From Pseudomonas sp. Seg1 (GTDB lineage Bacteria; Pseudomonadota; Gammaproteobacteria; Pseudomonadales; Pseudomonadaceae): DNA of 64,000 nucleotides. Below, one piece after another: positions 27,378-36,187 of the stretch (positions are counted from its first letter, which is position 1; each line of letters opens with the position of its first letter). The notes beneath the pieces were generated by a model. That model saw nothing but the letters and a program-made list of their open reading frames with translations, had not been told where the DNA came from and did no database searches. The stretch covers positions 3,195,501 to 3,259,500 of the forward strand of contig NZ_AP021903.1 in NCBI RefSeq assembly GCF_018326005.1, read 5' to 3'. The position numbers and the translations under genes were made by a program.

Positions 27378-28526
27378 ATGCCCTCAACCGTTTTTTCCGC
27401 ATCCCGCCGGATGGAATTGGACGTTCAGCAGCTATTAACACAGCTAGGGGCTGAGACTGGTTATGTCATGCCGTCGAAGAGTACGCCCATTCCGGAAAGC
27501 TGGAAGGTGCATTGTTCGACGGATCTCGAGTGCCCCTCGTGCTTCTGCACAGGTGCGGAGGTTGTAAGGGCGAGCAAGTCCAAGGTCGATGGTCACGATG
27601 TGCGGCAGGCCTACTTCCGGTTCCCTCAAAGCGATAGTTCAGCAGGACACCATCCATTCTGTGACTTTTCGGGCAATGTCTCAGCTGCGTTCATCCCGGA
27701 AAACCTTGTCCAGTTTTCTTCTGCGAAGGATGGCGTCTCCAGGGTTGTGCGGGAGCTCGTATGCAAAGGCATTCAGCTAGAGATATTCACGCAGTGGGAT
27801 ATTCGGCGGATGCGCGAGTGGTTCTTCCAGACCAAGCTACAGTCGCAGTTCACCATTACCCTGGATCCCAAAGTGCCTGGATGGGTGGACGGACTGCATC
27901 GTCATGCCTCATGGTCACAAGATTTGGATGCTGTGCCTATTGAGCTGACGACAGAGGTGCTGGGCATTCCCGGTTTTAATTTCGAGGCAGCAGCAACGCG
28001 AGAGGTTTCTCAGCGCCATCGCGCTACGCTAGGCATCATCCGGGAGAAACGCCTGTACCCAGGTGCAATGGTTGAGCGCCTCGAAAAGCTGGCCACTGAC
28101 TACCATGGAAAATCGGTCTATGACCCCACCGTTCTGCAAAACCACTTCCAGCTTACTAACCGGCTTGCAGCGTTCATGTGCTCAAACCATAGCCCGTTGA
28201 GACGATTGTCGAAAGCTCACTACCCCTTAAATGGGCTGAAAAATGTCAAACCGCTGTTGGCGTTTTCGGCGCTGCTATTGTTCGTTTCCGACTGGCACCT
28301 GGACGCTGCGGTCAGCGGCTTTGCGCAAATTGCCTCCAGTAAGCTGCAGGCGGATGAAACGTTAGGCAATGTGATGGGGCTTAACCCTTTCCATGACTTC
28401 GCGGCATGGGCCATGCTCAAAAGCTTCCAAGAGCTGCCTGCAATACAGATCCCTTTAATGGGCGTCAAAGAGGAAATCGCGTTTGAGGTCGCCGAAATGA
28501 AGAGGTGTGCAGGGTTGCCCAGCTGA
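27378..28526 (+). CDS. Zinc-ribbon-containing hypothetical protein
   Basis: 382 residues. A probable zinc site near residues 43-90 contains CPSCFC, then HHPFC about 40 residues later. The remainder is helical with no named domain. The ATG at 27378, with GGAG six bases upstream, is preferred to the GTG at 27363. Its place between the HEPN gene and a PD-(D/E)XK-like gene on the same strand suggests a shared defence or nucleic-acid role. The family is not recognised. Confidence 0.65.
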   Translation: MPSTVFSASRRMELDVQQLLTQLGAETGYVMPSKSTPIPESWKVHCSTDLECPSCFCTGAEVVRASKSKVDGHDVRQAYFRFPQSDSSAGHHPFCDFSGNVSAAFIPENLVQFSSAKDGVSRVVRELVCKGIQLEIFTQWDIRRMREWFFQTKLQSQFTITLDPKVPGWVDGLHRHASWSQDLDAVPIELTTEVLGIPGFNFEAAATREVSQRHRATLGIIREKRLYPGAMVERLEKLATDYHGKSVYDPTVLQNHFQLTNRLAAFMCSNHSPLRRLSKAHYPLNGLKNVKPLLAFSALLLFVSDWHLDAAVSGFAQIASSKLQADETLGNVMGLNPFHDFAAWAMLKSFQELPAIQIPLMGVKEEIAFEVAEMKRCAGLPS

Positions 28527-28666
28527 ACCTCGGCTGGCCGTCCAAACGTGGGGCTGTATTCTAACGAATTGGTGGCACGGCTTCTGTCTCGGAGTACTCC
28601 GAGGTGGCGCCATGATATCATCAATATTCATTACATCACCATGTACAGACGACTGGAGACGGCCCA

Positions 28667-29875
28667 ATGTGGTTCCACGGAATCAAGGATATTCCACGTT
28701 ACGAACTTCACAGATTGAAACAAGTTCGAAAGAAAGCCTCATGGGATAAACCAGTTGTTCCACCTGGGCCACCACTAGTGGTTGATCCACTGCGTTTTAT
28801 TTATGCGTCCACCCGCTCTTCAATACTCGGGCAAAAAATTGGGCTAAGAGGGCAGTTAGCAGGGCAAGGGTTGGGCGCCGCTGCTCTATGCTACCTTACA
28901 CCGAATTTTCACAGCGCGAGTGTGAAGCCCATTAATAATATTTTCCTTCATCATAACTTTTATCATGCGAAAGACTTCATTGGTTCAAGCATCAAAGGAA
29001 CAATCGGTGCATCTTTAGCTTACTTGGAAATGCAAGATCTTGGCTATGCGTGGTGCGGTCATTGGGAAGACTGCACGTCTCCCGGAGTTTCGACCACAAG
29101 CACCTCAGCGTCGGCGCCTAAAGCTTCTGGTTCAGCCCCAGCTAAAGCCCCTGCGCCTGACTTTGTGTTTGCTTCCTCGAGCAACATATGTTTAGTCGAT
29201 GCTAAGGGGTCTGCTCGAACGATGAAGGAAGTCCGACTCATCGCCAAAAATGAGTGGAAGCGTCAAATCTACTCAAACAGACTGGTCAAGCTAGCTGGCG
29301 GGGGCATGGCTACCGAGGGGCGTATTATCGCGGCCTCGCTGGCAAATCCGAATGGTGTCGGCCTAGTAACCGCCCACGGACGATTTCCAGGCTCCACTCT
29401 TCCGCCGGGTACTGGGGGTTCGACCCGAGTGAGCACCACCAGCAAAGCGATAAAAGCTGTTCAGAAAATCAATTTCACCAATGCTTTCTACCTCTTAGGG
29501 TTGAACTCAATGGCAAGCCACTTCATTGGCGGGCCTCTGGGGTTGGCGAGAGCTGAGATGGATGATGCTCGTCTAAGTGCAGTAGACATCGATGATTTTG
29601 GCGCCGTGTACGCAGGCGGACGCCGAATTGTAGATTTGGGCGGTCAAGGTGCGTGGACAATGCAGCCGTTCTGTAGGCTCGACGTACTGGAGGAGGCCTT
29701 TGAAAACCTCCTCACAGATAATGCCCCGGCAGTTGCTGAGACCCCGCCGATACTGAACCAATCGCCTGACAATGCGACGAGCTCCGGAGACGGAAAAATG
29801 ACATCCAGTGACCAGGTGATACTCCAAAGCCGTGATGGGGTTGGAGCGATATTCAAGCGAGTGGCGTATACGTGA
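28667..29875 (+). CDS. PD-(D/E)XK-like hypothetical nuclease
   Basis: 402 residues. Near residue 164, PDFVFASSSNICLVDAKGSA has the D-x(10-13)-(D/E)-x-K spacing of the PD-(D/E)XK fold, with the strand-turn-strand before DAK that these nucleases show. It follows a low-complexity Ala/Ser/Pro linker (residues 140-163), so the protein has an N-terminal domain, a linker and a nuclease-like domain. GGAGAC precedes the ATG. Restriction or phage-defence activity is inferred only. The C-terminal 70 residues look disordered. Confidence 0.55.
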   Translation: MWFHGIKDIPRYELHRLKQVRKKASWDKPVVPPGPPLVVDPLRFIYASTRSSILGQKIGLRGQLAGQGLGAAALCYLTPNFHSASVKPINNIFLHHNFYHAKDFIGSSIKGTIGASLAYLEMQDLGYAWCGHWEDCTSPGVSTTSTSASAPKASGSAPAKAPAPDFVFASSSNICLVDAKGSARTMKEVRLIAKNEWKRQIYSNRLVKLAGGGMATEGRIIAASLANPNGVGLVTAHGRFPGSTLPPGTGGSTRVSTTSKAIKAVQKINFTNAFYLLGLNSMASHFIGGPLGLARAEMDDARLSAVDIDDFGAVYAGGRRIVDLGGQGAWTMQPFCRLDVLEEAFENLLTDNAPAVAETPPILNQSPDNATSSGDGKMTSSDQVILQSRDGVGAIFKRVAYT

Positions 29876-30069
29876 CCCGGGACAGAGACGCTCGTCACCT
29901 CAGTCATGCAGTGAGGAGAAACAGAAAGTGGCTACCGTCACCGATATCATGCCGAAAACGCCGATTGGCGAGTAGGCCATCACGATGGACGTCACTCTGA
30001 ACATGGCATCGCTCATGCCACGGAATACAGCAAGGACTGGATCCTTGCGCTCCTTGGGAAGTCCAGATA

Positions 30070-30266
30070 GACCCATTCAGGGCGGGCTAGGCATCGCTGT
30101 CATTCCTAATCGTGCTGTCTGCGAGTCGCCAGAAGGGCCAGCCCTCGTCAGAATCCCTTTGAAGGATGCGTGGGCAAGCCGGCAGTTTCACGTAGTAGCC
30201 CACCCACGGGAAATGCGCAGCGCTACCACCCAAAGCTTCCTGGACTTTTTGCAGGCATTGGTGTGA
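30070..30266 (+). pseudogene. LysR C-terminal fragment
   Basis: Only the last 65 residues of a LysR effector domain remain: GGLGIAVIPNRAV, then LVRIPLKDAW and a final helix ending FLDFLQALV at a proper stop. Upstream to 29985 the frame is open but unlike LysR. The N-terminal 230 residues are missing. It sits 90 bases before an indolepyruvate oxidoreductase fragment, a natural chromosomal neighbour for such a regulator, so the pair is probably a displaced piece of core genome. Confidence 0.7.
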
Positions 30267-30356
30267 TGACAGCTCAGTAGCGCTGCCCCAAGGCTAGAGC
30301 TCGTTCGCCGAAGTCAGAAACTGCTGGAATGCTGACGCGACGGCGCTCCTGTTCCG

Positions 30357-30596
30357 TTGCTGGACGACAAGTACACCCTGGATACCGGCAAAGTGCTGAT
30401 GTCCGGAACTCAGGCGTTGCTTCGATTACCCATGATGCAGCGTCAGAAAGACCTGGCTGCCGGGCTCAACACTGCCGGCTTTGTCACTGGATATCGTGGT
30501 TCACCTCTCGGTGGTTTCGACCAAGCGCGATCGCTGTTGAATCGGAGCTGTCATGCCTTTCGGGCCAGGCGGTTTTTAGTAAGACAAGCTGGTTGA
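30357..30596 (+). pseudogene. Indolepyruvate ferredoxin oxidoreductase N-terminal fragment
   Basis: Roughly 60 residues match the start of the fused indolepyruvate:ferredoxin oxidoreductase: LDDKYTLDTGKVLMSG, then LPMMQRQKDLAAGLNTAGF and GYRGSPLGGFDQ, the thiamine-enzyme entry motif. After about 30540 the similarity ends and unrelated sequence follows; the complete enzyme exceeds 1100 residues. The fragment is non-functional and marks a break point. Confidence 0.8.
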
Positions 30597-30672
30597 CCTG
30601 GCGCTTGAAGTGGCGTCCAGGCTGCCCTACCAAGAGCTCCCCAGCCTAGCATCCCTCGTACTGCATTTGCCC

Positions 30673-31470
30673 CTAATCTATTCTGATTCTTGAAAGCTTG
30701 CTGTGGCTGTATTCCCAGGGAACATAGATGAACCCGCCAGCTTCGTTGCTGCGGTTGCCTTTTTTCTTGTTGCAAGGCTCACAGAGGTACTGGAGGTTGG
30801 TCGGGTCAGTGGTACCACCATTGCTGATGGGCACAATGTGGTCAACCTGTGGCTTCAGGGTTGGGTCAAACACCCCTGTCAGACTCGATGAGCACTTCGC
30901 GCAGCGACCATTTTCTCTGTAGAAAAGCGCCTCTCTTAGCCAGGTTGGCCAGAAGCTAGAGCGCTTCATTATGCCAATGTCCTCCAGGTAATCTGGGTAT
31001 TCTGATGGGCAGGCATTAGCGATAGCCTCAGACACCTTGATCGAAAAAGTTCGCATCAACTCTTTGTCGCTGAAGAGGATGCAGAAGACCTCGTGAGCAA
31101 TCTGCTTCAAGGGCTGCAGGAGCTGCTCGAAGAGGTAATCCTTGTGAGCTGAGAGGTCGGGATAACCCCGAATGCTGAATGAAGTCTTGTGGTGAAATAA
31201 CAGCCGGTGGGCGTCCTTTATAAATTCCTCGCCCGACTTCTTCCGATGGTAGTTCCACTGATCCCACAGATGGCTCAGGGTGAACCGATGAAGCAGTGTC
31301 CACTTACCTGGCTTGTAAGCAATTTCAAAGAGGTCTCTGTCTACGCCTAGCAGGTCTTCAAAATAATAGCCATCGGGGCCGTATTTCTCGTCGTAGGCTC
31401 CAGTTATGCGGCATCGTATCGCGTCAGCGGTGCTTAGCGCTTCGTTGGAGTGGGGGCGGGTGAATGCCAA
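30673..31470 (-). CDS. HNH endonuclease
   Basis: 265 residues. The C-terminal 80 hold an HNH domain with its zinc site: CAKCSSSL near residue 190, the catalytic VDHIVPISNGGTTDPTNLQYLC near 215, then CNKKKGNR. The N-terminal 180 residues are an uncharacterised helical region. The TTG at 31470 has GAGG upstream. Such stand-alone HNH proteins occur in defence islands and prophages; target and partner are unknown. Confidence 0.82.
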   Translation of the reverse strand: MAFTRPHSNEALSTADAIRCRITGAYDEKYGPDGYYFEDLLGVDRDLFEIAYKPGKWTLLHRFTLSHLWDQWNYHRKKSGEEFIKDAHRLLFHHKTSFSIRGYPDLSAHKDYLFEQLLQPLKQIAHEVFCILFSDKELMRTFSIKVSEAIANACPSEYPDYLEDIGIMKRSSFWPTWLREALFYRENGRCAKCSSSLTGVFDPTLKPQVDHIVPISNGGTTDPTNLQYLCEPCNKKKGNRSNEAGGFIYVPWEYSHSKLSRIRID

Positions 31471-31499
31471 TTTCAGAACCTCTTGCAGATCGTTAATGC

Positions 31500-32078
31500 G
31501 CTGGCCCTCGGCGGGGCATGCGAGCTACGACTGCAATTATAGGCTTGAGGAATGGCATGGCGAAGCGCGCTATGCAATCACTGAGTTTGTTTTGGAAAGC
31601 CCGCGATTATCTCAAATCCTGGCACATCAAATTTCATCCTACTCTGCAGCAGAGGGCTCCATACGTAGCGAGCGTCGCTGTGGTTTTCGCTCAAACGGGC
31701 TGCGCCAAGATGATTTCGATCCAGTTGCGTCGAGAGCACAAGCCGTTCTAGGACGCACATCAGGTCGTCCGAGAGCAGGACAAGGACGAGCGTCTGCAGC
31801 TCAGCACTCTGGATTACCTCAGAATCCAGAGTGAGCTCGTGACCAAGGATTACATCCCGTTTGTCGACATCTTTGCGCATTTGGGCGAGAGGTGCTTGGG
31901 CGATCTCTCTAAGCAGCGAGTGATGTCGAGTGGCGTTGCATAGCGAAGAGACGCTGATGCCATCATCACGAGCACGTCCAAGGGATACAAAATTCTCCAA
32001 ACGAGAGCTGACATCATTGACTCCCTAGAGATGGCATCCGGGCTCGCCGAGTACCACGACGCCCCGGCAGTTAGCTAA
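31500..32078 (+). pseudogene. Degenerate coding sequence, possibly phage-derived
   Basis: Plus-strand frames shift between 31520 and 32078. Coding-like segments include a stretch with TLDYLRIQSELVTKDY and FVDIFAHLGERCLGDLS, broken by a stop at about 31941, then ITSTSKGYKILQTRADIID ending at a TAA at 32076-32078 just before a terminator. The last segment recalls the tails of phage helix-turn-helix or replication proteins. A 140-residue minus-strand frame across the same DNA looks like a shadow. Identity unknown. Confidence 0.4.
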
Positions 32079-32100
32079 AGCCACTCTCGGGGGCTTTCTC
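32077..32100 (+). terminator. Hairpin terminator
   Basis: AAAGCC (32077-32082) pairs with GGCTTT (32092-32097) around a nine-base loop, with a T/C-rich tail after it. It closes the degenerate gene whose stop it overlaps. The T run is short, so strength is moderate. Confidence 0.5.
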
Positions 32101-32287
32101 TATAGTGCAGTCACCTGTTTCCAGGTAGGTAGCTGATCTGAGGTGCTCGAGGAGAGTTGCCATCACTCAGTTGTGCGGCCGCGTTCAGGAGAAAAGCTCT
32201 GCTCAACCTGAGCGATCACATCAGGCGGATAGTCCTGTGAATTTGACTCACGCAGGGCGGCTATAACTACGCGGCTCCTAGATACCG

Positions 32288-33214
32288 CTAGCGTTGATGT
32301 TCAGTGAATTCGGTCAATTGCACACCCAGGTCGGCCATCGAAGCCACTATTTGAGCGACCTCAGAATTGGCAGTGGGATCGCTGCACTGAACCTCCAGCA
32401 ATTTTATCTTCACCCGATCATGCTCCTTGTTGAGCGGTACGCAAATGTACCGATCTTGGCCACTGATGTTTACTTCTGTGGTGTCCTCATCGCCAAATTT
32501 CTTGACCAATAACCGTACTTCAGCTTCTTCATCCAAGTAAAAAGGTAAGGCGAACGCTCCGATGCGCGATACCCCCTTCGGTGTGAAAAAGCGATCAAAT
32601 CGATCGGACGCAATCTTTTTGAACACCCGAAATGGATGACTCAATTCGATCTCGCTGTACCTGATTTGTCGAATTTCCGCTCGCTGCAGGACGGGCTCGA
32701 TCAACAGTCGCAGTCGCACCTCTCCAAACGACCAGAGCGGGCCCGGCTCGTCCCCTGAGGCCAGCGACAGGTAAAACAGATCCCGCGCAAGGTTATCAAT
32801 CACGCGTCTACCGTCAGATTTAGGGGTGAGGTAGCCGAGGAGTCCGAACTGGCCTGCGAATGAGGTGAGTTCACCTTCACCCATGCGCTTCTCTACGGCA
32901 TGCAATCGAATTGATCTGGTTTGGGCAATGCTTCTCAGTGTTGAGAGTTTTGTGTAATGCCACCGGGAGGTCGAGGCTATGGGTGGAAAACAATAGTTCC
33001 AAAGCGTTGTTGAAAAGCTGTCGTCCCCATCCGGCCTTTCGGTGATGACGGCATCGGTAGCCGTAAGCCTTGAGAAGTCGAACAGAGATGACCATTCATA
33101 CTGTTCCGTTTCTTCTTTGAAGATCTTTTGGAGGCTGTAGGAATCTGCGGAGGGCTTAGTATTCAATTCGAGGTCACTTTTACTGAATGGGGGCGGGGCG
33201 GGACGTTTTCTCAA
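32288..33214 (-). CDS. DUF2971-like hypothetical protein
   Basis: 308 residues. After an 80-residue N-terminal part, the sequence WHYTKLSTLRSIAQTRSIRLHAVEKR has the layout of DUF2971 openings (aromatic-Y-x-S/T followed by an "is-it-shown" strand), and LFYLSLASGDEPGPLWSFGE sits where DUF2971 has its CFS..NDxLxMW-like strand. The resemblance is partial. DUF2971 proteins are abundant in defence islands, function unknown. The TTG at 33214 is the likeliest start. A clearer DUF2971 relic occurs at 58987-59306. Confidence 0.5.
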   Translation of the reverse strand: MRKRPAPPPFSKSDLELNTKPSADSYSLQKIFKEETEQYEWSSLFDFSRLTATDAVITERPDGDDSFSTTLWNYCFPPIASTSRWHYTKLSTLRSIAQTRSIRLHAVEKRMGEGELTSFAGQFGLLGYLTPKSDGRRVIDNLARDLFYLSLASGDEPGPLWSFGEVRLRLLIEPVLQRAEIRQIRYSEIELSHPFRVFKKIASDRFDRFFTPKGVSRIGAFALPFYLDEEAEVRLLVKKFGDEDTTEVNISGQDRYICVPLNKEHDRVKIKLLEVQCSDPTANSEVAQIVASMADLGVQLTEFTEHQR

Positions 33215-33381
33215 GCAGCAAGGGACTCAGTCTATTCCGCCTCGCCGCACTGCGTTCTTGCCCAGTGCCGCCAAGTCGAGATTGGCGTCGCCGTGATCAA
33301 TCCTAACAGATGCTCAGGCATCGCTCGATCGGTCAGGCGCCCGTGATTTGCGCGGGGAAAATTCGGTTGGGTAGCCCGGCT

Positions 33382-33570
33382 TTAGTATTCTCGAGCCATG
33401 CCAGCAAGCGCACGTAGCTGGGCGCCGATCACCTCAATGGTCGCGAGGTCAGTGATGGTATTGGACTCCACATCCACCTTGCTAGCGAGCTGACTGATCA
33501 TCACCTCTGGTTTGTTCAGCACCTTGGCGTTGAAGAAAACGAGGATCTGAATCTCATCAAGAATGCCCTA
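33382..33570 (-). pseudogene. C-terminal remnant of an unidentified gene
   Basis: About 60 minus-strand residues with normal protein character (KVLNKPEVMISQLASKVDVE, then TIEVIGAQLRALAGMAREY and a stop at 33382) but no start. They are cut off at the 5' side near 33570, exactly where the dioxygenase gene begins on the other strand. This looks like another deletion junction. The rest of 33215-33576 shows nothing. Confidence 0.4.
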
Positions 33571-33576
33571 TCAGCT

Positions 33577-34221
33577 TTGAGCTCAAACGGATGGGCGATC
33601 TTTCAATTGCCGGATGATGGCGCTGCCGTAATCCAGCAAGCTGCGCTCGATATTGCCTGTCTCCTCGGGCAGCCCAAGGCAACGCGACGCCGGGGACCTT
33701 TGGTCGATGTGCTGATTCCTACTGATAGGCAATCTGCGAACCGGCGCTCTCTCAGCGTCCGCTATGGGTTGAGCCCATTCCCATGGCATACCGACGGGGC
33801 CCACTGGAGTACGCCGCCACGGTACATCGTTATGGGTTGCTTGGAGACCGCCCCTTGCACTGCTCAAACGCTCTTCTGCGAGGGGAGCACATTCGATCCA
33901 TTGAATGTAGATGGCGCTCGGTCATCGGTTTTCAGGATTACCAATGGCGGCAACAGCTTTTACGCTGCGGCTCGAGGAAGTTCTGACCGTTACTACAGGT
34001 TCGACCCTGGCTGCATGACGCCCGTGGATGCCGGCGCTCAGGAAATCGTGCGCGCGATCGATCTCTTTGAGCCCTCAGACGAACAGGCAATCACTTGGCA
34101 GGCCGGGAAATTCTTGCTGCTTGATAACTGGCGTTTTCTACATCGCCGCGGATCCGCACAGGGAAGCACTGAGCGGAAACTCCTTAGGGTCACCGTAATG
34201 GAGAAAGGCAACCATGGCTAA
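33577..34221 (+). CDS. TauD-like Fe(II)/2-oxoglutarate dioxygenase
   Basis: 214 residues. The facial triad is visible: HxD in PFPWHTDGAHW near residue 70, distal His in LLDNWRFLHRRG near 190, and the 2-oxoglutarate-binding Arg in ERKLLRVTV near 205. It is shorter than TauD (about 280), lacking part of the N-terminal region; the open frame extends upstream of the TTG at 33577, so the 5' end may have been replaced. Its stop overlaps the ATG of a truncated gene at 34214, an operonic link. Such small TauD-like enzymes often hydroxylate amino-acid-derived natural products. Confidence 0.75.
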   Translation: MSSNGWAIFQLPDDGAAVIQQAALDIACLLGQPKATRRRGPLVDVLIPTDRQSANRRSLSVRYGLSPFPWHTDGAHWSTPPRYIVMGCLETAPCTAQTLFCEGSTFDPLNVDGARSSVFRITNGGNSFYAAARGSSDRYYRFDPGCMTPVDAGAQEIVRAIDLFEPSDEQAITWQAGKFLLLDNWRFLHRRGSAQGSTERKLLRVTVMEKGNHG

Positions 34222-34328
34222 CACAGGAAGTGACGTAAAAAAGCTGCGCAAGGAAGTGCCATCAGCAATCTCGGCGGAGGCCCTGCTAGGGAAGTCTCGG
34301 CTTTACGCATTGCGAGCGTTGCAGGTAC
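34214..34328 (+). pseudogene. Start of an operonic gene cut at the integrase junction
   Basis: The ATG at 34214 overlaps the dioxygenase stop by eight bases. About 37 residues (MANTGSDVKKLRKEVPSA, then ALLGKSRLYALRAL) read as a normal N-terminus. From about 34328 on, the frame runs antisense through the tyrosine integrase and has no protein character. The gene was therefore truncated when the integrase-bearing DNA joined here. The original product is unknown. Confidence 0.55.
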
Positions 34329-35422
34329 CCACGCGTCTCGATCAAGAAAGACAAAAACCGGTCGGCAAAGGTGTGGCGGAAGTCATGCGCGGAAAGTGTA
34401 GGCAACAATCCCGGACGAGCCAGTTCAATGGTCAGAAACAGCCGATCAAGAACGTTAGACAACGCGCGGATGGACAGCGGACGGCCTCGATCCGAGATGA
34501 ACAAATAGCGGTACATCAATTTCATCGGCTTGCCGTGACGCAGAGGGCGCCGTTCGCTCTGGATATATCGCTCGTAGACCTCATACAACTGAGTGGAGAT
34601 GCCTACGGTCCGCCCATGTGTTTTCAGTGCAGGCTCTTCAGCGCGTGGGTCGCCTGGATCATGTTCGCGGTCATTGATGCTGACATAGGCATGCTGAGAA
34701 CCCTGGTTAATATCCGTGGTGTAGAGCTTCAGAAGCTCTCCGCGACGGATACCAGTCTCCAGTAGCAATTCAATCATTAGCCAATTGCGCAACTGCAATC
34801 GTTCCGGGAACGGATTCTCCGCGGCACCCGGGCGAATCAGTGTACGAACGATCTGAAGTTGCATATCTGTCAGGCTGCGGTAACGAGTGCGGTCGGGACG
34901 AAGATTGATGATATGGCTCTCAAAGCGCCGTTCAATGACGTCGGCGACATCGGCAAATACAACTTCGATGTTAGCCAGGGTGGTTGAGTTCTGACGGGCG
35001 CGCGGAATGTAACGAGTCACGCACCAGGACAGGTACTGCTTCAGCAACCGCAGGTACTGGTCACGGGTACGCGGATCGATCTGCGGAAAAGGTGCCGTTG
35101 CAGCTTTGCCGATTCGGGCGACCAGGTTGTCGGCTTGACGGCCGCTTTGGAGCCAGATGGCGTAACCATCCAGTAAAGCCAGAATCGACTCGAAGTGGCA
35201 GGCCAAGATGGCGTCATCAATATTGAGGTCACGGCTTTTGGCATAGATGTAGAAAGCTTGGATCGCGCGCAGATGTGCCGCAGTAGTGTTGTAAGCGCGG
35301 TACCTTAGCTTGAGTTGAACGTAGATGAACGGGACAAGTATGGGCAAAGGCTCCGCATCTCCAGTCTGCACGAGCAGCGGTACACGCTGACCTGAAGAGA
35401 AACGGCATTGAATCAGCTTCAT
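34286..35422 (-). pseudogene. Tyrosine recombinase/integrase lacking its catalytic C-terminus
   Basis: About 378 residues. The core-binding and first catalytic parts are intact: box I arginine in LETGIRRGELLKL near residue 215, the lysine-strand region, and box II HDFRHTFADRFL near 350. Directly after FLIETRG the sequence turns into unrelated residues and stops at 34286, so the LGH motif and the nucleophilic Tyr are missing. The true break is near 34328. The start at 35422 has GAGGTGG upstream. It is inactive as an integrase unless completed in trans. Confidence 0.85.
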
Positions 35423-35670
35423 CGGCAGCCACCTCATTCAATGACTCGCCATGAACACGAAGGACATGGCCCGTTGTGAGGCAGTCGCAAAATCATGAGA
35501 CATTGCCAAAGCCATGATTTCCGGGGGCGCAGCCCCCCAGTGCGCTAATGTTGAGACTTTTTCTGGTTTTATCTCACGAAGAGAGCCAATTCTTCGGAGA
35601 ATTATCGCTATTATTTCTTCGCACTACAAAAAAATCTCACGATTGTTGTACATGATTTCAATGGTCTCGC

Positions 35671-35689
35671 TGTCAATATATAACAATTG
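35671..35689 (+). repeat. TGTCAATATAT repeat, copy 1
   Basis: TGTCAATATATAACAATTG. Shares 11 leading bases and a CAATTG tail with copy 2. The spacing and TGTCA start resemble transposase-binding sites at Tn7/Tn5053-type ends. Confidence 0.55.
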
Positions 35690-35746
35690 AACTCTGTCAT
35701 TTAGTGCCAAATGTGCGCGTCACTTCCGCCGCCTGCATTAAAAAAT

Positions 35747-35766
35747 TGTCAATATATATGCAATTG
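35747..35766 (+). repeat. TGTCAATATAT repeat, copy 2
   Basis: TGTCAATATATATGCAATTG, 76 bases after copy 1 in the same orientation, with the same CAATTG tail. Confidence 0.55.
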
Positions 35767-35931
35767 TTCCTGGCGCGCTTGAAAAAAATCGCGAAAGGAA
35801 ACTTACATAGAAATTTTCGATTGGTTTGCCATATTAGGATGTCTAATTGCGCAGATTTTCAAAATGGAAGTCATAATCGGATCTCGCGAAAGATGAGATT
35901 TATTCGAGCCAAATATTAATCAGCCAGCTCT

Positions 35932-35956
35932 AGAGGCCCCGTATTACGGGGCTTTC
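35932..35956 (+). terminator. GC-rich hairpin
   Basis: GCCCCG (35936-35941) pairs with CGGGGC (35947-35952) around TATTA, followed by TTTC. It resembles an intrinsic terminator with a poor T tract. There is no gene immediately before it, so it may end a small RNA or shield the transposase gene from upstream transcription. Confidence 0.5.
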
Positions 35957-35990
35957 GGTCAAAAAAACAAATATCATAAATTGCCAATCA

Positions 35991-36010
35991 GTCAATATAT
36001 GGCATATATA
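35991..36010 (+). repeat. TGTCAATATAT repeat, copy 3 (diverged)
   Basis: GTCAATATATGGCATATATA keeps the GTCAATATAT core but loses the CAATTG tail. It lies 244 bases after copy 2 and just past the GC-rich hairpin. Confidence 0.4.
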
Positions 36011-36175
36011 AAATAATGGTGGCGGTCAGATTTTGTCGAGCGCGTCAAAGTTGACAAGTTCAACCATTGAAAGTTTTACTAGATTGGTTTTCACCACATG
36101 AGAATAGATCGATGCACAAAACCAAAAACATCAGAGCTGCTCTGAAAAATGTATTTCCTTAAGTATGCAACACCC

Positions 36176-36187
36176 GCTCTTTAAAAA
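36176..36187 (+). promoter_or_regulatory. boxA-like antitermination motif in transposase leader
   Basis: GCTCTTTAAAAA closely resembles the boxA element of rRNA operon leaders, and the bases after it (CAGTGTGCGCTCGCTTGCGG) recall the rrn leader that follows boxA. It lies 86 bases upstream of the transposase ATG. It could recruit NusB/NusE, or be a captured piece of rrn leader. Confidence 0.4.

Noticed and set aside
31578..32000. 140-residue minus-strand ORF
   Set aside because: Opposes coding-like plus-strand relics that end at a stop and terminator.
34214..34765. 183-residue plus-strand ORF as a complete gene
   Set aside because: Only the first ~37 residues look real; the remainder is antisense to the integrase.
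35704..35919. 71-residue ORF in the left flank of the transposition module
   Set aside because: Overlaps repeats, biased composition, no ribosome site.
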